64,000 nt of DNA from Thauera sedimentorum (GTDB lineage: Bacteria > Pseudomonadota > Gammaproteobacteria > Burkholderiales > Rhodocyclaceae): NCBI RefSeq assembly GCF_014489115.1, contig NZ_JACTAH010000001.1:1054001-1118000 (forward strand). The letters are read 5' to 3'. Position numbers and translations under genes: made by a program. Shown piece by piece: positions 25,102 to 31,537 of this stretch. The notes beneath the pieces are model-generated. The model searched no databases and was not told the DNA's origin. It saw only the letters and a list, made by a program, of their open reading frames with translations. Numbering within the stretch: the first letter of the stretch is position 1; every line of letters begins with the position of its first letter.

Positions 25102-25601
25102 TGCGGGTTTCCGGTTGGGTTGCAGGCGTCCGGGCGGGGACAGAGGTTGCCGGGCGGCATGCTGCCGAACAGGCTCATGGCGCTCAGCATGACGGGCTGA
25201 GCCACGGGCTGCGGGGTGGGCGGGGCCAGCAGGATGGCGCCCAGTTGCAGCCCCAGGCCGAGGGCTGCGGCACTGGCGGCGGAGGGGACCAGGATGGCGC
25301 GCAGGAAATCCTTCCATCCCGCAAGGCGCGTCACGGGCCCGCGAGCCGGCGGGCGGGGCATCTCGTCCGGGGTGTGCGCCGTCGCGATCAGGCGCGGGAG
25401 GAGAACCGTGGCCAGGTCGGTGCCCAGCGGGGTCGGCGGCAGGCTGCCGAAGGCGGCACGCAGCGCGCGTAGATCTTCCAGCTTCGCCGAACAGCATGGG
25501 CAGGCGCTCACATGGGCGAGCACGTCCTCGCGGATGCCGGGCGTCAGCGCATCGTCGGCCAGCGCCGACAGGGTGTCGAGGGGCGGGCAGGACCTAGTCA
25601 T
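25098..25601 (-). CDS. Zinc-finger anti-sigma factor (ZAS) of an ECF sigma
   Basis: The 167-residue protein has an N-terminal HxxxCxxC zinc-finger motif at H30, C34 and C37 (LAHVSACPCC), which contacts the cognate sigma factor. One transmembrane helix follows at about residues 104-125 (VPSAASAAALGLGLQLGAILLA), and then a short periplasmic tail. This is the ZAS-domain anti-sigma layout. The gene overlaps the sigma-factor stop by 8 bp upstream and the Spy-like gene by 4 bp downstream, indicating tight co-translation. Release of the sigma factor would be triggered by an envelope or metal signal, which cannot be specified. Confidence 0.82.
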   Translation of the reverse strand: MTRSCPPLDTLSALADDALTPGIREDVLAHVSACPCCSAKLEDLRALRAAFGSLPPTPLGTDLATVLLPRLIATAHTPDEMPRPPARGPVTRLAGWKDFLRAILVPSAASAAALGLGLQLGAILLAPPTPQPVAQPVMLSAMSLFGSMPPGNLCPRPDACNPTGNPQ

Positions 25602-26160
25602 TGCGTTCTCCGGTGCAGGGACGGAAGTGCTGCAGCACTGCGGACCGCGCCCGGGTCAGACGCGATTTCACCGTGCCTTCGGGGATGCCCAGAATGGTCG
25701 CGATGTCGCCGTAGGACAAGGCTTCGACTTCGCGCAGCAGGAGTATCTCGCGGTGTTCGGCGGCGATCCGCTGCAGGGCGGCCAGCAGGCGCTCGTGCTG
25801 TTGCAGGCTGGCGTAGCGCGCTTCGGGGCCGGGCGCGGGGTCGGGCAGGTCGATACCGTCGTCCAGCGGCGCGAACGACACCGTCCGGCGGCGCAGGTGG
25901 TCGATCGTCGCATTGCGTGCGATCTGCAGCAGCCAGGTCGAGAACCGCGCCTCGGGCCGCCAGGCGGGCAAAGCCTGCCATGCCTTCAGGAAGACGTCCT
26001 GGGTCAGTTCCATCGCCTCTTCGCGGGTATCGATCATGCGCAGGATGAAGCCGAAGACACGGTCCTGATACCTGCGCACGAGCGCGGCAAACGCGGCGGT
26101 GTCGCCCGTGCGAGCACGGGCGAGGTCCGCATCGTCGGTGGTCTGCGGTGCGTCAGGCAT
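25594..26160 (-). CDS. ECF RNA polymerase sigma factor
   Basis: The 188-residue sigma-70-family protein has region 2 'DTAAFAALVRRYQDRVFGFILRMI' and 'ELTQDVFLKAWQALPAWRPEARFSTWLLQIARNATIDHLRRR', a short linker, and region 4 'LAALQRIAAEHREILLLREVEALSYGDIATILGIPEGTVKSRLTRARSAV' with a clear helix-turn-helix. The ATG at 26160 is chosen over a longer frame to 26334, since residues before it would overlap the upstream gene and look unlike sigma factors. It lies 46 bp downstream of the periplasmic-protein gene and overlaps its anti-sigma factor. Confidence 0.9.
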   Translation of the reverse strand: MPDAPQTTDDADLARARTGDTAAFAALVRRYQDRVFGFILRMIDTREEAMELTQDVFLKAWQALPAWRPEARFSTWLLQIARNATIDHLRRRTVSFAPLDDGIDLPDPAPGPEARYASLQQHERLLAALQRIAAEHREILLLREVEALSYGDIATILGIPEGTVKSRLTRARSAVLQHFRPCTGERND

Positions 26161-26206
26161 GGATCGGGCGCACGTCCTCGGCCTCGGGTGGTGTCGGTTT
26201 GACGGG

Positions 26207-26704
26207 TCAGTGGCCGGTCTCGATGTGCTCCCAGCCCGGGTGCGCAAAGTAGGTGCCGTAGTCGTCGAGTGCGCGAACCAGATGCACCACCCCGCGACTG
26301 CGGTCGTCGATGGCCTTCCTGCCGGCCACGACATCCACGCCCTTGCCGATCTCGGCGATCACGCCGTGCAGTACTTCGTCCGCCTCGGGCGTGAGCTTGC
26401 AGTTCTGCACGATGTAGGCAAGCTGCTGCTCAACTGCCTGGCCGAGGGCTTCGTACTGTGCCGCAGCGTAGCGCTTGGCATGAACGGCGGGCAGGGCCTG
26501 GGCGATTTCGCTGCGGATGGCCTCCATTCCCGAGCGCAGCGCGTCGTCGGTTTCCCACTTGGCACCATTGTTCAGCTTCAGCATGGCCGCGGCCGAGCCG
26601 TGGTCATGGCTGCCGGCGGCCACGGCGGCACCGGTGTAGGAGAATGCGCCGAGCGTGGCCAGGAGGCAGCCGGTGGCGATGCGCGTTGCGATGGCAGGTT
26701 TCAT
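26207..26704 (-). CDS. Periplasmic protein of unknown function, ECF operon leader
   Basis: The 165-residue protein has a signal peptide (residues 1-30, ending AAVAAGS) and a helical mature part: 'HDHGSAAAMLKLNNGAKWETDDALRSGMEAIRSEIAQALP...YAAAQYEALGQAVEQQLAYIVQNCKLTPEADEVLHGVIAEIG'. The HDH near the new N-terminus and further His could bind a metal. One Cys (QNC) is present. The family resembles other proteobacterial periplasmic four-helix proteins, but no name is secure. It is on the same strand as and just upstream of the ECF sigma gene, and probably shares its promoter. Confidence 0.6.
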   Translation of the reverse strand: MKPAIATRIATGCLLATLGAFSYTGAAVAAGSHDHGSAAAMLKLNNGAKWETDDALRSGMEAIRSEIAQALPAVHAKRYAAAQYEALGQAVEQQLAYIVQNCKLTPEADEVLHGVIAEIGKGVDVVAGRKAIDDRSRGVVHLVRALDDYGTYFAHPGWEHIETGH

Positions 26705-26764
26705 GGGGTCGGTGTCCTTTGACGGGGTTGTGGAATGCGGACGATCACGTCGTCCTGACCAATG

Positions 26765-26790
26765 AAACGTGCGGCGCGCAGAAATGTTCC
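26765..26790 (-). promoter_or_regulatory. Candidate ECF-type promoter
   Basis: On the minus strand, GGAACA (26790-26785) is separated by 14 bases from CGTTTC (26770-26765), resembling the GGAAC/CGT-type -35/-10 of ECF sigma factors although the spacer is slightly short. It lies about 60 bp upstream of the periplasmic-protein gene (start 26704) that leads the sigma operon, consistent with autoregulation. Confidence 0.35.
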
Positions 26791-26873
26791 ATCGGAATCA
26801 AAAAAAGAGCGGTTCATTCCCTTGCATCAGGCGTGCCGGGGCCTGGCGTTGCCGGGCTCCGGCGGCGTCCTGA

Positions 26874-27179
26874 TCACTTGCTGCGCTTGATCTCGGTCTT
26901 GAGGATCTCGCCGGTCATCGGATCGACGTCGAGTTCCACGCGCTGGCCCTGCATGTCGGTGGCCTTGACCTCGTACTTGTCCTTCTCGCGCTCGATCTTC
27001 TCGAAGTCGCGATAGCCGCCCGCTTCGAGTTTGACCTGCACCTCCTGCAGGCTCATCCAGCCGGCCTGGGTCGTGGTCGTTGCCGCCGAACTCTGGGCGA
27101 AGGCAGGAAGCACGCTGGCGCCAGCGGCGATGATGCCGCCCGAAACGAGCAAGGTGGCGATAAGGGTAGTGGCACGCAT
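26874..27179 (-). CDS. PepSY-domain periplasmic protein
   Basis: The 101-residue secreted protein has a signal peptide (residues 1-28, ending LPAFAQS) and one PepSY domain: 'MSLQEVQVKLEAGGYRDFEKIEREKDKYEVKATDMQGQRVELDVDPMTGEILKTEIKR'. Small PepSY proteins of this type usually lie beside two-component systems and may act as periplasmic modulators or inhibitors. An AAAGGAG precedes the ATG at 27179; a longer frame to 27356 is not supported. It is divergent from the flavodoxin-like gene, and direct repeats upstream suggest control by a response regulator. Confidence 0.8.
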   Translation of the reverse strand: MRATTLIATLLVSGGIIAAGASVLPAFAQSSAATTTTQAGWMSLQEVQVKLEAGGYRDFEKIEREKDKYEVKATDMQGQRVELDVDPMTGEILKTEIKRSK

Positions 27180-27269
27180 GATGGCATCTCCTTTGAGTCG
27201 GGTTGGCGGATTCGCTGCAACCGCAGGGCCATACTGCGAGCCGCCGCCTGAACGAGGACTGAAGGGGAT

Positions 27270-27286
27270 GTTCACGAAGCGTTCAC
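27270..27286. promoter_or_regulatory. 11-bp-spaced GTTCAC direct repeat (response-regulator site candidate)
   Basis: GTTCAC occurs at 27270-27275 and again at 27281-27286, a direct repeat with an 11-bp period, the spacing used by OmpR/PhoB-family regulators. A looser CTGAA pair with similar spacing sits just to the left (27248-27263). The site lies about 90 bp upstream of both divergent genes. Confidence 0.4.
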
Positions 27287-27379
27287 CGCGCGGGCGAGGG
27301 GCGTTCGCTGGCCCGGCGGATTGACGCGACCGGCGCGGCGCGGCATGGTGGGGCATCGCCCACCGGCAAGGCGCTGCAC

Positions 27380-27871
27380 ATGAAAACCCTGCTCATCGTC
27401 TATCACAGCATGACCGGCGGCACGCTGCAGATGGCGCAGGCCGCGGCGCAGGGTGCCGAGGCCGAGGATGCGGTGACGGTGCGCCTGCTGCATGCCGGCG
27501 AGGCAGGGGGAGAGGACGTGCTCGCCGCGGACGGCTACCTCTTCGCCACCCCCGAGAACCTCGCCGCCATCTCGGGACAGCTCAAGGATTTCTTCGACCG
27601 CAGCTATTACCCGGTGCTCGACCGCATCAATGGCCGGCCCTACGGCGTGCTGGTGTGTGCCGGCAGTGACGGCAGCAATGCCGCCCGCCAGATCGAACGC
27701 ATCGCCACCGGCTGGCGGCTGCGGCAGGTGGCGCCGCCGCTGATCGTGTGCACCCGCGCGCAGACGCCGGAAGAGATCCTGCGCCCCAAGCAGATCGGCG
27801 CCACCGACCGCGAGCGCTGCGAGGAACTCGGTGCGGCGCTGGCAAGCGGGCTGGCGATGGGCGTGTTCTGA
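27380..27871 (+). CDS. Flavodoxin-like NAD(P)H oxidoreductase family protein
   Basis: The 163-residue flavodoxin-fold protein begins MKTLLIVYHSMTGGTLQMAQ, where the 'SMTGGT' loop would bind the FMN phosphate. It continues with 'DGYLFATPENLAAISGQLKDFFDRSYYPVLDRINGRPYGVLVCAGSDGSNAARQIERI', similar to NAD(P)H-dependent FMN reductases. Likely a short-chain flavoprotein oxidoreductase of unknown partner. It diverges from the PepSY gene and converges on the ammonium transporter, with a strong hairpin between their ends. Confidence 0.75.
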   Translation: MKTLLIVYHSMTGGTLQMAQAAAQGAEAEDAVTVRLLHAGEAGGEDVLAADGYLFATPENLAAISGQLKDFFDRSYYPVLDRINGRPYGVLVCAGSDGSNAARQIERIATGWRLRQVAPPLIVCTRAQTPEEILRPKQIGATDRERCEELGAALASGLAMGVF

Positions 27872-27886
27872 CGCGCATAACGCGGA

Positions 27887-27911
27887 ACGGCGCACCGCCG
27901 GGGTGCGCCGT
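27887..27911. terminator. Bidirectional terminator-like hairpin
   Basis: ACGGCGCACC (27887-27896) and GGTGCGCCGT (27902-27911) form a perfect 10-bp stem with a 5-base loop between the convergent flavodoxin-like and amt genes. The T-run after it is weak, so termination efficiency is uncertain. Confidence 0.6.
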
Positions 27912-27937
27912 CCGTGCAATTTCCTGACGGGGCTGCC

Positions 27938-29140
27938 TTACCAGTTCGGATCGCGCTCCGGCGTGGAGGTGATGCGGTGGATGGACAGGTCCGCGCCCTG
28001 GTATTCCTGTTCCTGGTCCAGCCGCAGCCCGCTGATCGCGCGGATGGTGCCGTACACCACGAAGCCGCCGATCAGCGCCACGGCGATGCCCATCAGCGTC
28101 ATCAGCAGCTGCGGCATGAAGGCCACGCCGCCCAGGCCGCCGAGCGCGGTGCTGCCGAAGATGCCGGCGGCGATGCCGCCCCAGGCGCCGCACAGGCCGT
28201 GCAAGGGCCACACGCCGAGCACGTCGTCGATCTTCCAGCGGTTCTGGGTAAGGGTGAACAGCTGCACGAAGAGCACGCCGGCCACCGCACCGACCACCAG
28301 CGCACCGACCGGGTGCATCAGGTCGGAGCCGGCGCATACCGCCACCAGACCGGCGAGCGGGCCGTTATGCACGAAGCCCGGGTCGTTCTTGCCGACCACC
28401 AGCGCGGCCAGCGTGCCGCCGACCATGGCCATCAGCGAATTCACCGCCACCAGGCCGGAGATGTTCTCCAGGGTCTGTGCGCTCATCACGTTGAAGCCGA
28501 ACCAGCCCACGGTGAGGATCCAGGCGCCCAGCGCGAGAAAGGGGATCGAGGAGGGCGGATGCGCGGCGATGGCGCCATTCTTGGAATAGCGCCCGTGGCG
28601 CGGTCCGAGCAGCAGCACCGCGGGCAGCGCCAGCCAGCCGCCCATCGCATGCACCACCACCGAGCCGGCGAAGTCGTGGAAGGGCACGCCGTAGGTGGCC
28701 TCCAGCCAGGCCTGGATGCCCAGGCCGCCGTTCCAGGCGATGCCCTCGAAGAAGGGGTATACCAGGCCGACGATCAGGAAGGTCGCGGCCAGTTGCGGGT
28801 TGAACCTGGCGCGCTCGGCGATGCCGCCCGAGATGATCGCCGGAATGGCCGCGGCAAAGGTGAGCAGGAAGAAGAACTTGGTCAGCTCGTAGCCGTTTTT
28901 CGCCATCAGCGATTCCGCGCCCGAGAGGAAACTCACCCCGTAGGCCACGCCGTAACCGATGAAGAAATAGGCGATGGTCGACATGGCGAAATCGCACAGG
29001 ATCTTCACCAGCGCATTGACCTGGTTTTTCTTGCGCACCGTGCCCACTTCGAGAAAGGCGAAACCCGCATGCATGGCGAGCACCATGATGGCGCCGAGCA
29101 GGATGAACAACACGTCGCTACCGGACTTGAACGCTTCCAT
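27938..29140 (-). CDS. amt: Ammonium transporter (Amt/MEP family)
   Basis: The 400-residue integral membrane protein has eleven predicted helices and Amt hallmarks: 'LLGAIMVLAMHAGFAFLEVGTVRKKN', 'FAGSVVVHAMGGWLALPAV' with the first pore histidine, 'LGAWILTVGWFGFN', and 'WPLHGLCGAWGGIAAG' with the second pore histidine. The ATG at 29140 is used with AGGAGGT just ahead; a GTG at 29143 is too close to it. A sigma-54 promoter and an NtrC-like site lie upstream, as expected for nitrogen-limited expression. No glnK gene accompanies it here. Confidence 0.9.
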   Translation of the reverse strand: MEAFKSGSDVLFILLGAIMVLAMHAGFAFLEVGTVRKKNQVNALVKILCDFAMSTIAYFFIGYGVAYGVSFLSGAESLMAKNGYELTKFFFLLTFAAAIPAIISGGIAERARFNPQLAATFLIVGLVYPFFEGIAWNGGLGIQAWLEATYGVPFHDFAGSVVVHAMGGWLALPAVLLLGPRHGRYSKNGAIAAHPPSSIPFLALGAWILTVGWFGFNVMSAQTLENISGLVAVNSLMAMVGGTLAALVVGKNDPGFVHNGPLAGLVAVCAGSDLMHPVGALVVGAVAGVLFVQLFTLTQNRWKIDDVLGVWPLHGLCGAWGGIAAGIFGSTALGGLGGVAFMPQLLMTLMGIAVALIGGFVVYGTIRAISGLRLDQEQEYQGADLSIHRITSTPERDPNW

Positions 29141-29173
29141 CACACCTCCTGAGCAAAAGACCGGGTGGAGAAA

Positions 29174-29188
29174 GCAAGCACCGTTCCA
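29174..29188 (-). promoter_or_regulatory. Sigma-54 promoter of the amt gene
   Basis: The minus strand reads TGGAACGGTGCTTGC: -24 TGGAAC, -12 TTGC, with exact GG-N10-GC spacing. The start of transcription would fall near 29163, about 23 bp upstream of the ATG. Confidence 0.65.
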
Positions 29189-29241
29189 GTGCGCGGATGG
29201 GCGTCAAATCAATGGTTTGGCACAAATGCTGGGAGCGGCAA

Positions 29242-29258
29242 CGCACCGTGCAGGTGCA
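29242..29258. promoter_or_regulatory. NtrC-type enhancer site upstream of amt
   Basis: CGCACC-N5-GGTGCA matches the NtrC consensus TGCACC-N5-GGTGCA at 11 of 12 arm positions. It lies about 60-85 bp upstream of the amt sigma-54 promoter. A weaker half-matching site follows at 29260-29276. The remainder of the 346-bp gap (29141-29486) holds only these sites and the REP copies. Confidence 0.62.
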
Positions 29259-29360
29259 ATGCACCGCAACGATGCCCGTACGTGGTGCGCTGCGCCCCGC
29301 AATGGTTCGCGGCGCATGCGTTCCAGTCCAGAACCGTGCGCGGGTGGGGTGGGGACGGTG

Positions 29361-29384
29361 AATCGCGGGCAAGCCCGCTCCTAC
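29361..29384. repeat. Half-copy of the REP family, GGGCAAGCCCGC type
   Basis: Only the right-hand arm, in the variant form GCGGGCAAGCCCGCTCCTAC, is present. It lies 34 bp left of a complete copy. Confidence 0.7.
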
Positions 29385-29418
29385 CGCGCTGTCGGTGGCC
29401 GCGGTCGATTGTTCGCCT

Positions 29419-29490
29419 GTAGGAGCGGCCTTGGCCGCGATGCGGCGGCGGTTTCGCAAAGGCCGCAATCGCAGGCAAGCCCGCTCCTAC
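29419..29490. repeat. REP-like element, copy 6, chimeric arms
   Basis: The left arm is the GGCCTTGGCC type, but the right arm is the GGCAAGCCCGCTCCTAC type, so the two halves belong to different sub-families. The right end supplies the TAG stop (29487-29489, minus strand) of the dioxygenase gene. Confidence 0.85.
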
Positions 29491-30290
29491 CCGACCGATG
29501 CGCCCTGCAGGTCCGTGCCGAACAGGTAGGACTCCATCGACAGCACGCCATGCACGATGCCGCCGGCCAGCACGGTGACCGGCAGGGGGGGACGGGCCGC
29601 TCCCCAGGCCACCAGCAGGGGCAGGAAGTGCTCCGCCGTGGGGTGGGCACGCCGGGCATGCGGCGCGATGTCGAGGGTGGCGGCCAGGCGGTCGCCATCG
29701 CCGGCGGTGACCGCGGCGCGCACCCAGTCCTGGAACTCGCGTGCATAGGCGGCCTCCTGCGCCTCGCCCATGCGGAATTCGTAGAGGTTGTGGGTGAGGC
29801 TCCCTGAGCCGACGATCAGCACGCCTTCATCGGCCAGCGGTGCGAGCGCGGCTCCGTAGTCCCGCGCCTCCGCCGCGGTGAGCGAGGCGGGCAGGGAGAC
29901 CTGGAAGACCGGAACCTCGGCCTGCGGATAGAGATGGCGCAGCGGCACCCAGGCGCCGTGGTCCAGCCCGTGCCGTGGGTCGGCCTGTGCCGCCCAGCCC
30001 GCTGCCTGCAGCAGGTCGAGGGCCCGTTCGGCCAGTTCCGGGTGGCCGGGGGCGGGGTAACTGAGTTCGTATAAGGCGGGGTCGAATCCGCCGAAGTCGT
30101 GAATGGTCTGCGGCTGCGCGGTCGTGGCGACGCGCGGCTGCGCCGTCATCCAGTGGGGCGACACCACCAGCACCGCCTCGGGGCGCGGCAGGCGGGCGGC
30201 CGCCGCCGCCAGCTGGGCGCCGGCCAGGCCGGGCTCGAGTGCGTAGGTCGGGGCGCCGTGCGAGACGAACAGGGTGGGCAGGCGGTTCAT
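29487..30290 (-). CDS. LigB/DODA-type extradiol dioxygenase
   Basis: The 267-residue enzyme belongs to the class III extradiol ring-cleavage dioxygenase (LigB/YgiD/DODA) family. Likely metal ligands and catalytic histidines are in 'LFVSHGAPT' (H11), 'SPHWM' (H46), 'DHGAWVPLRHLYP' and 'LAGGIVHGVL'. Members cleave catecholic substrates such as DOPA, protocatechuate or related compounds using Fe(II) or Zn(II). The substrate is unknown. The gene is divergent from a LysR regulator, the usual arrangement for local control. The final TAG stop lies inside a REP element. Confidence 0.82.
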   Translation of the reverse strand: MNRLPTLFVSHGAPTYALEPGLAGAQLAAAAARLPRPEAVLVVSPHWMTAQPRVATTAQPQTIHDFGGFDPALYELSYPAPGHPELAERALDLLQAAGWAAQADPRHGLDHGAWVPLRHLYPQAEVPVFQVSLPASLTAAEARDYGAALAPLADEGVLIVGSGSLTHNLYEFRMGEAQEAAYAREFQDWVRAAVTAGDGDRLAATLDIAPHARRAHPTAEHFLPLLVAWGAARPPLPVTVLAGGIVHGVLSMESYLFGTDLQGASVG

Positions 30291-30407
30291 GGGGCGGGCT
30301 CCTTGTGTCCGGTCGTGCCGCTGCGGGCGGTGAGGGACACTATAGGAAGTGAGGTGTCAGAGATAAACTCGTAAAAATCTCATTCACTGTTTCGCTGAGC
30401 GATACAA

Positions 30408-31307
30408 ATGAACAAGCTCCTCGAGATGCGCAGCTTCGTCACGGTGGTCGACGCCGGCAGTTTCGTCGGCGCCGCCGAGGCGCTGGGCCTGTCCAAGCCC
30501 GCGGTGTCCCGCCATGTCGCCGAACTGGAGGCGCGGCTCGGGGTGCGCCTGCTGCACCGGACCACGCGCAAGCTGTCGCTGACCGCCGAGGGCGAGATCT
30601 TCGACGCCCGCTGCCGGGAACTGCTGGCCGGCGTGGATGAAGCCGAGGCCGAGATCACCGCACGTGCGGGTGAGGCGGTGGGCGTGCTGAAGATCAACGC
30701 CCCGGTCACCTTCGGTGTCCGCCACCTGGCCCCGCTGTGGGGCGGCTTCATCGCGCGCCATCCGCGGGTGTCGCTGGACGTGAGCCTGTCGGACCGGGTG
30801 GTGGACCTGGTGGAAGAGGGCTATGACCTGGCGATACGCATCGCCAGCCTGCCGCCTTCCAGCCTGATCGGCCGCCAGCTCGCGCGTACCCGCGTGATCC
30901 TCTGCGCCTCGCCGGCCTATCTGCGCGAGGCCGGCACGCCGGTCCATCCGTCCGAACTGGCGCGGCATCGCGTGCTTGCCTACAGCTACTGGGCCCTGGG
31001 CGATGAGTGGCGTTTCGACGGCCCCGAGGGCGAACTGCGGGTGCACACCCGGCCCTGTCTGCGCAGCAACAACGGCGATACCTGCCTGGCCGGCGCGCTC
31101 GCCGGGCAGGGGCTGATCCTGCAGCCCAGCTTCCTGGTGCACGAGGCCTTGCGCGACGGCTCCCTGGTGGAGGTGCTGCCGCAGTATCGCGCCATCGAGC
31201 TGGGCATCCACGCGCTGTATCCGACGCGCAGGTTCGTCGCGCCCAAGGTCCGCCTGATGATCGACTACCTGGTCGAAGCCTTCCGTCAGCCGCCCTGGCA
31301 GGACTGA
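30408..31307 (+). CDS. LysR-family transcriptional regulator
   Basis: The 299-residue regulator has an N-terminal winged helix-turn-helix (MNKLLEMRSFVTVVDAGSFVGAAEALGLSKPAVSRHVAELEARLGVRLLHRTTRKLSLTAEGEIF) and a substrate-binding effector domain (residues 90-295) with 'GVLKINAPVTFGVRHLAPLWGGFIARHPRVSLDVSLSDRVVDLVEEGYDLAIRI'. It belongs to the CrgA/DsdC-like group common in betaproteobacteria. It is divergent from the dioxygenase gene across 117 bp and most likely controls it. No ribosome-binding site is obvious before the ATG. Confidence 0.9.
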   Translation: MNKLLEMRSFVTVVDAGSFVGAAEALGLSKPAVSRHVAELEARLGVRLLHRTTRKLSLTAEGEIFDARCRELLAGVDEAEAEITARAGEAVGVLKINAPVTFGVRHLAPLWGGFIARHPRVSLDVSLSDRVVDLVEEGYDLAIRIASLPPSSLIGRQLARTRVILCASPAYLREAGTPVHPSELARHRVLAYSYWALGDEWRFDGPEGELRVHTRPCLRSNNGDTCLAGALAGQGLILQPSFLVHEALRDGSLVEVLPQYRAIELGIHALYPTRRFVAPKVRLMIDYLVEAFRQPPWQD

Positions 31308-31405
31308 GCGGGTTCAGCGCACGCCGGCAAGTCTCGGGATCGTCTCGCCGGCGAGCGGGGTGTCCTCGTGCATGCAGGTGCGTGGCCGGTACGGGGAAGC
31401 CCTTA

Positions 31406-31417
31406 CGTAGTCCTACG
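31406..31417. promoter_or_regulatory. CGTAG-TC-CTACG palindrome upstream of the acyl-CoA ligase
   Basis: Perfect 5-bp arms around TC, about 120 bp upstream of the ligase ATG (31538). The short spacing resembles sites of FixJ/NarL-family regulators. A CTAGGGTAG run follows immediately. Confidence 0.35.
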
Positions 31418-31537
31418 CTAGGGTAGCCCTGCGACTGTGCTCGCGTCGCCGGCGTTCTTAGAATGTCGCCCTCGCAGACAACAATCGAGGAGACCTGCGA
31501 TGGGTGCCTGCATCGTCAGCTTCCCGGAGTGTGTCCG

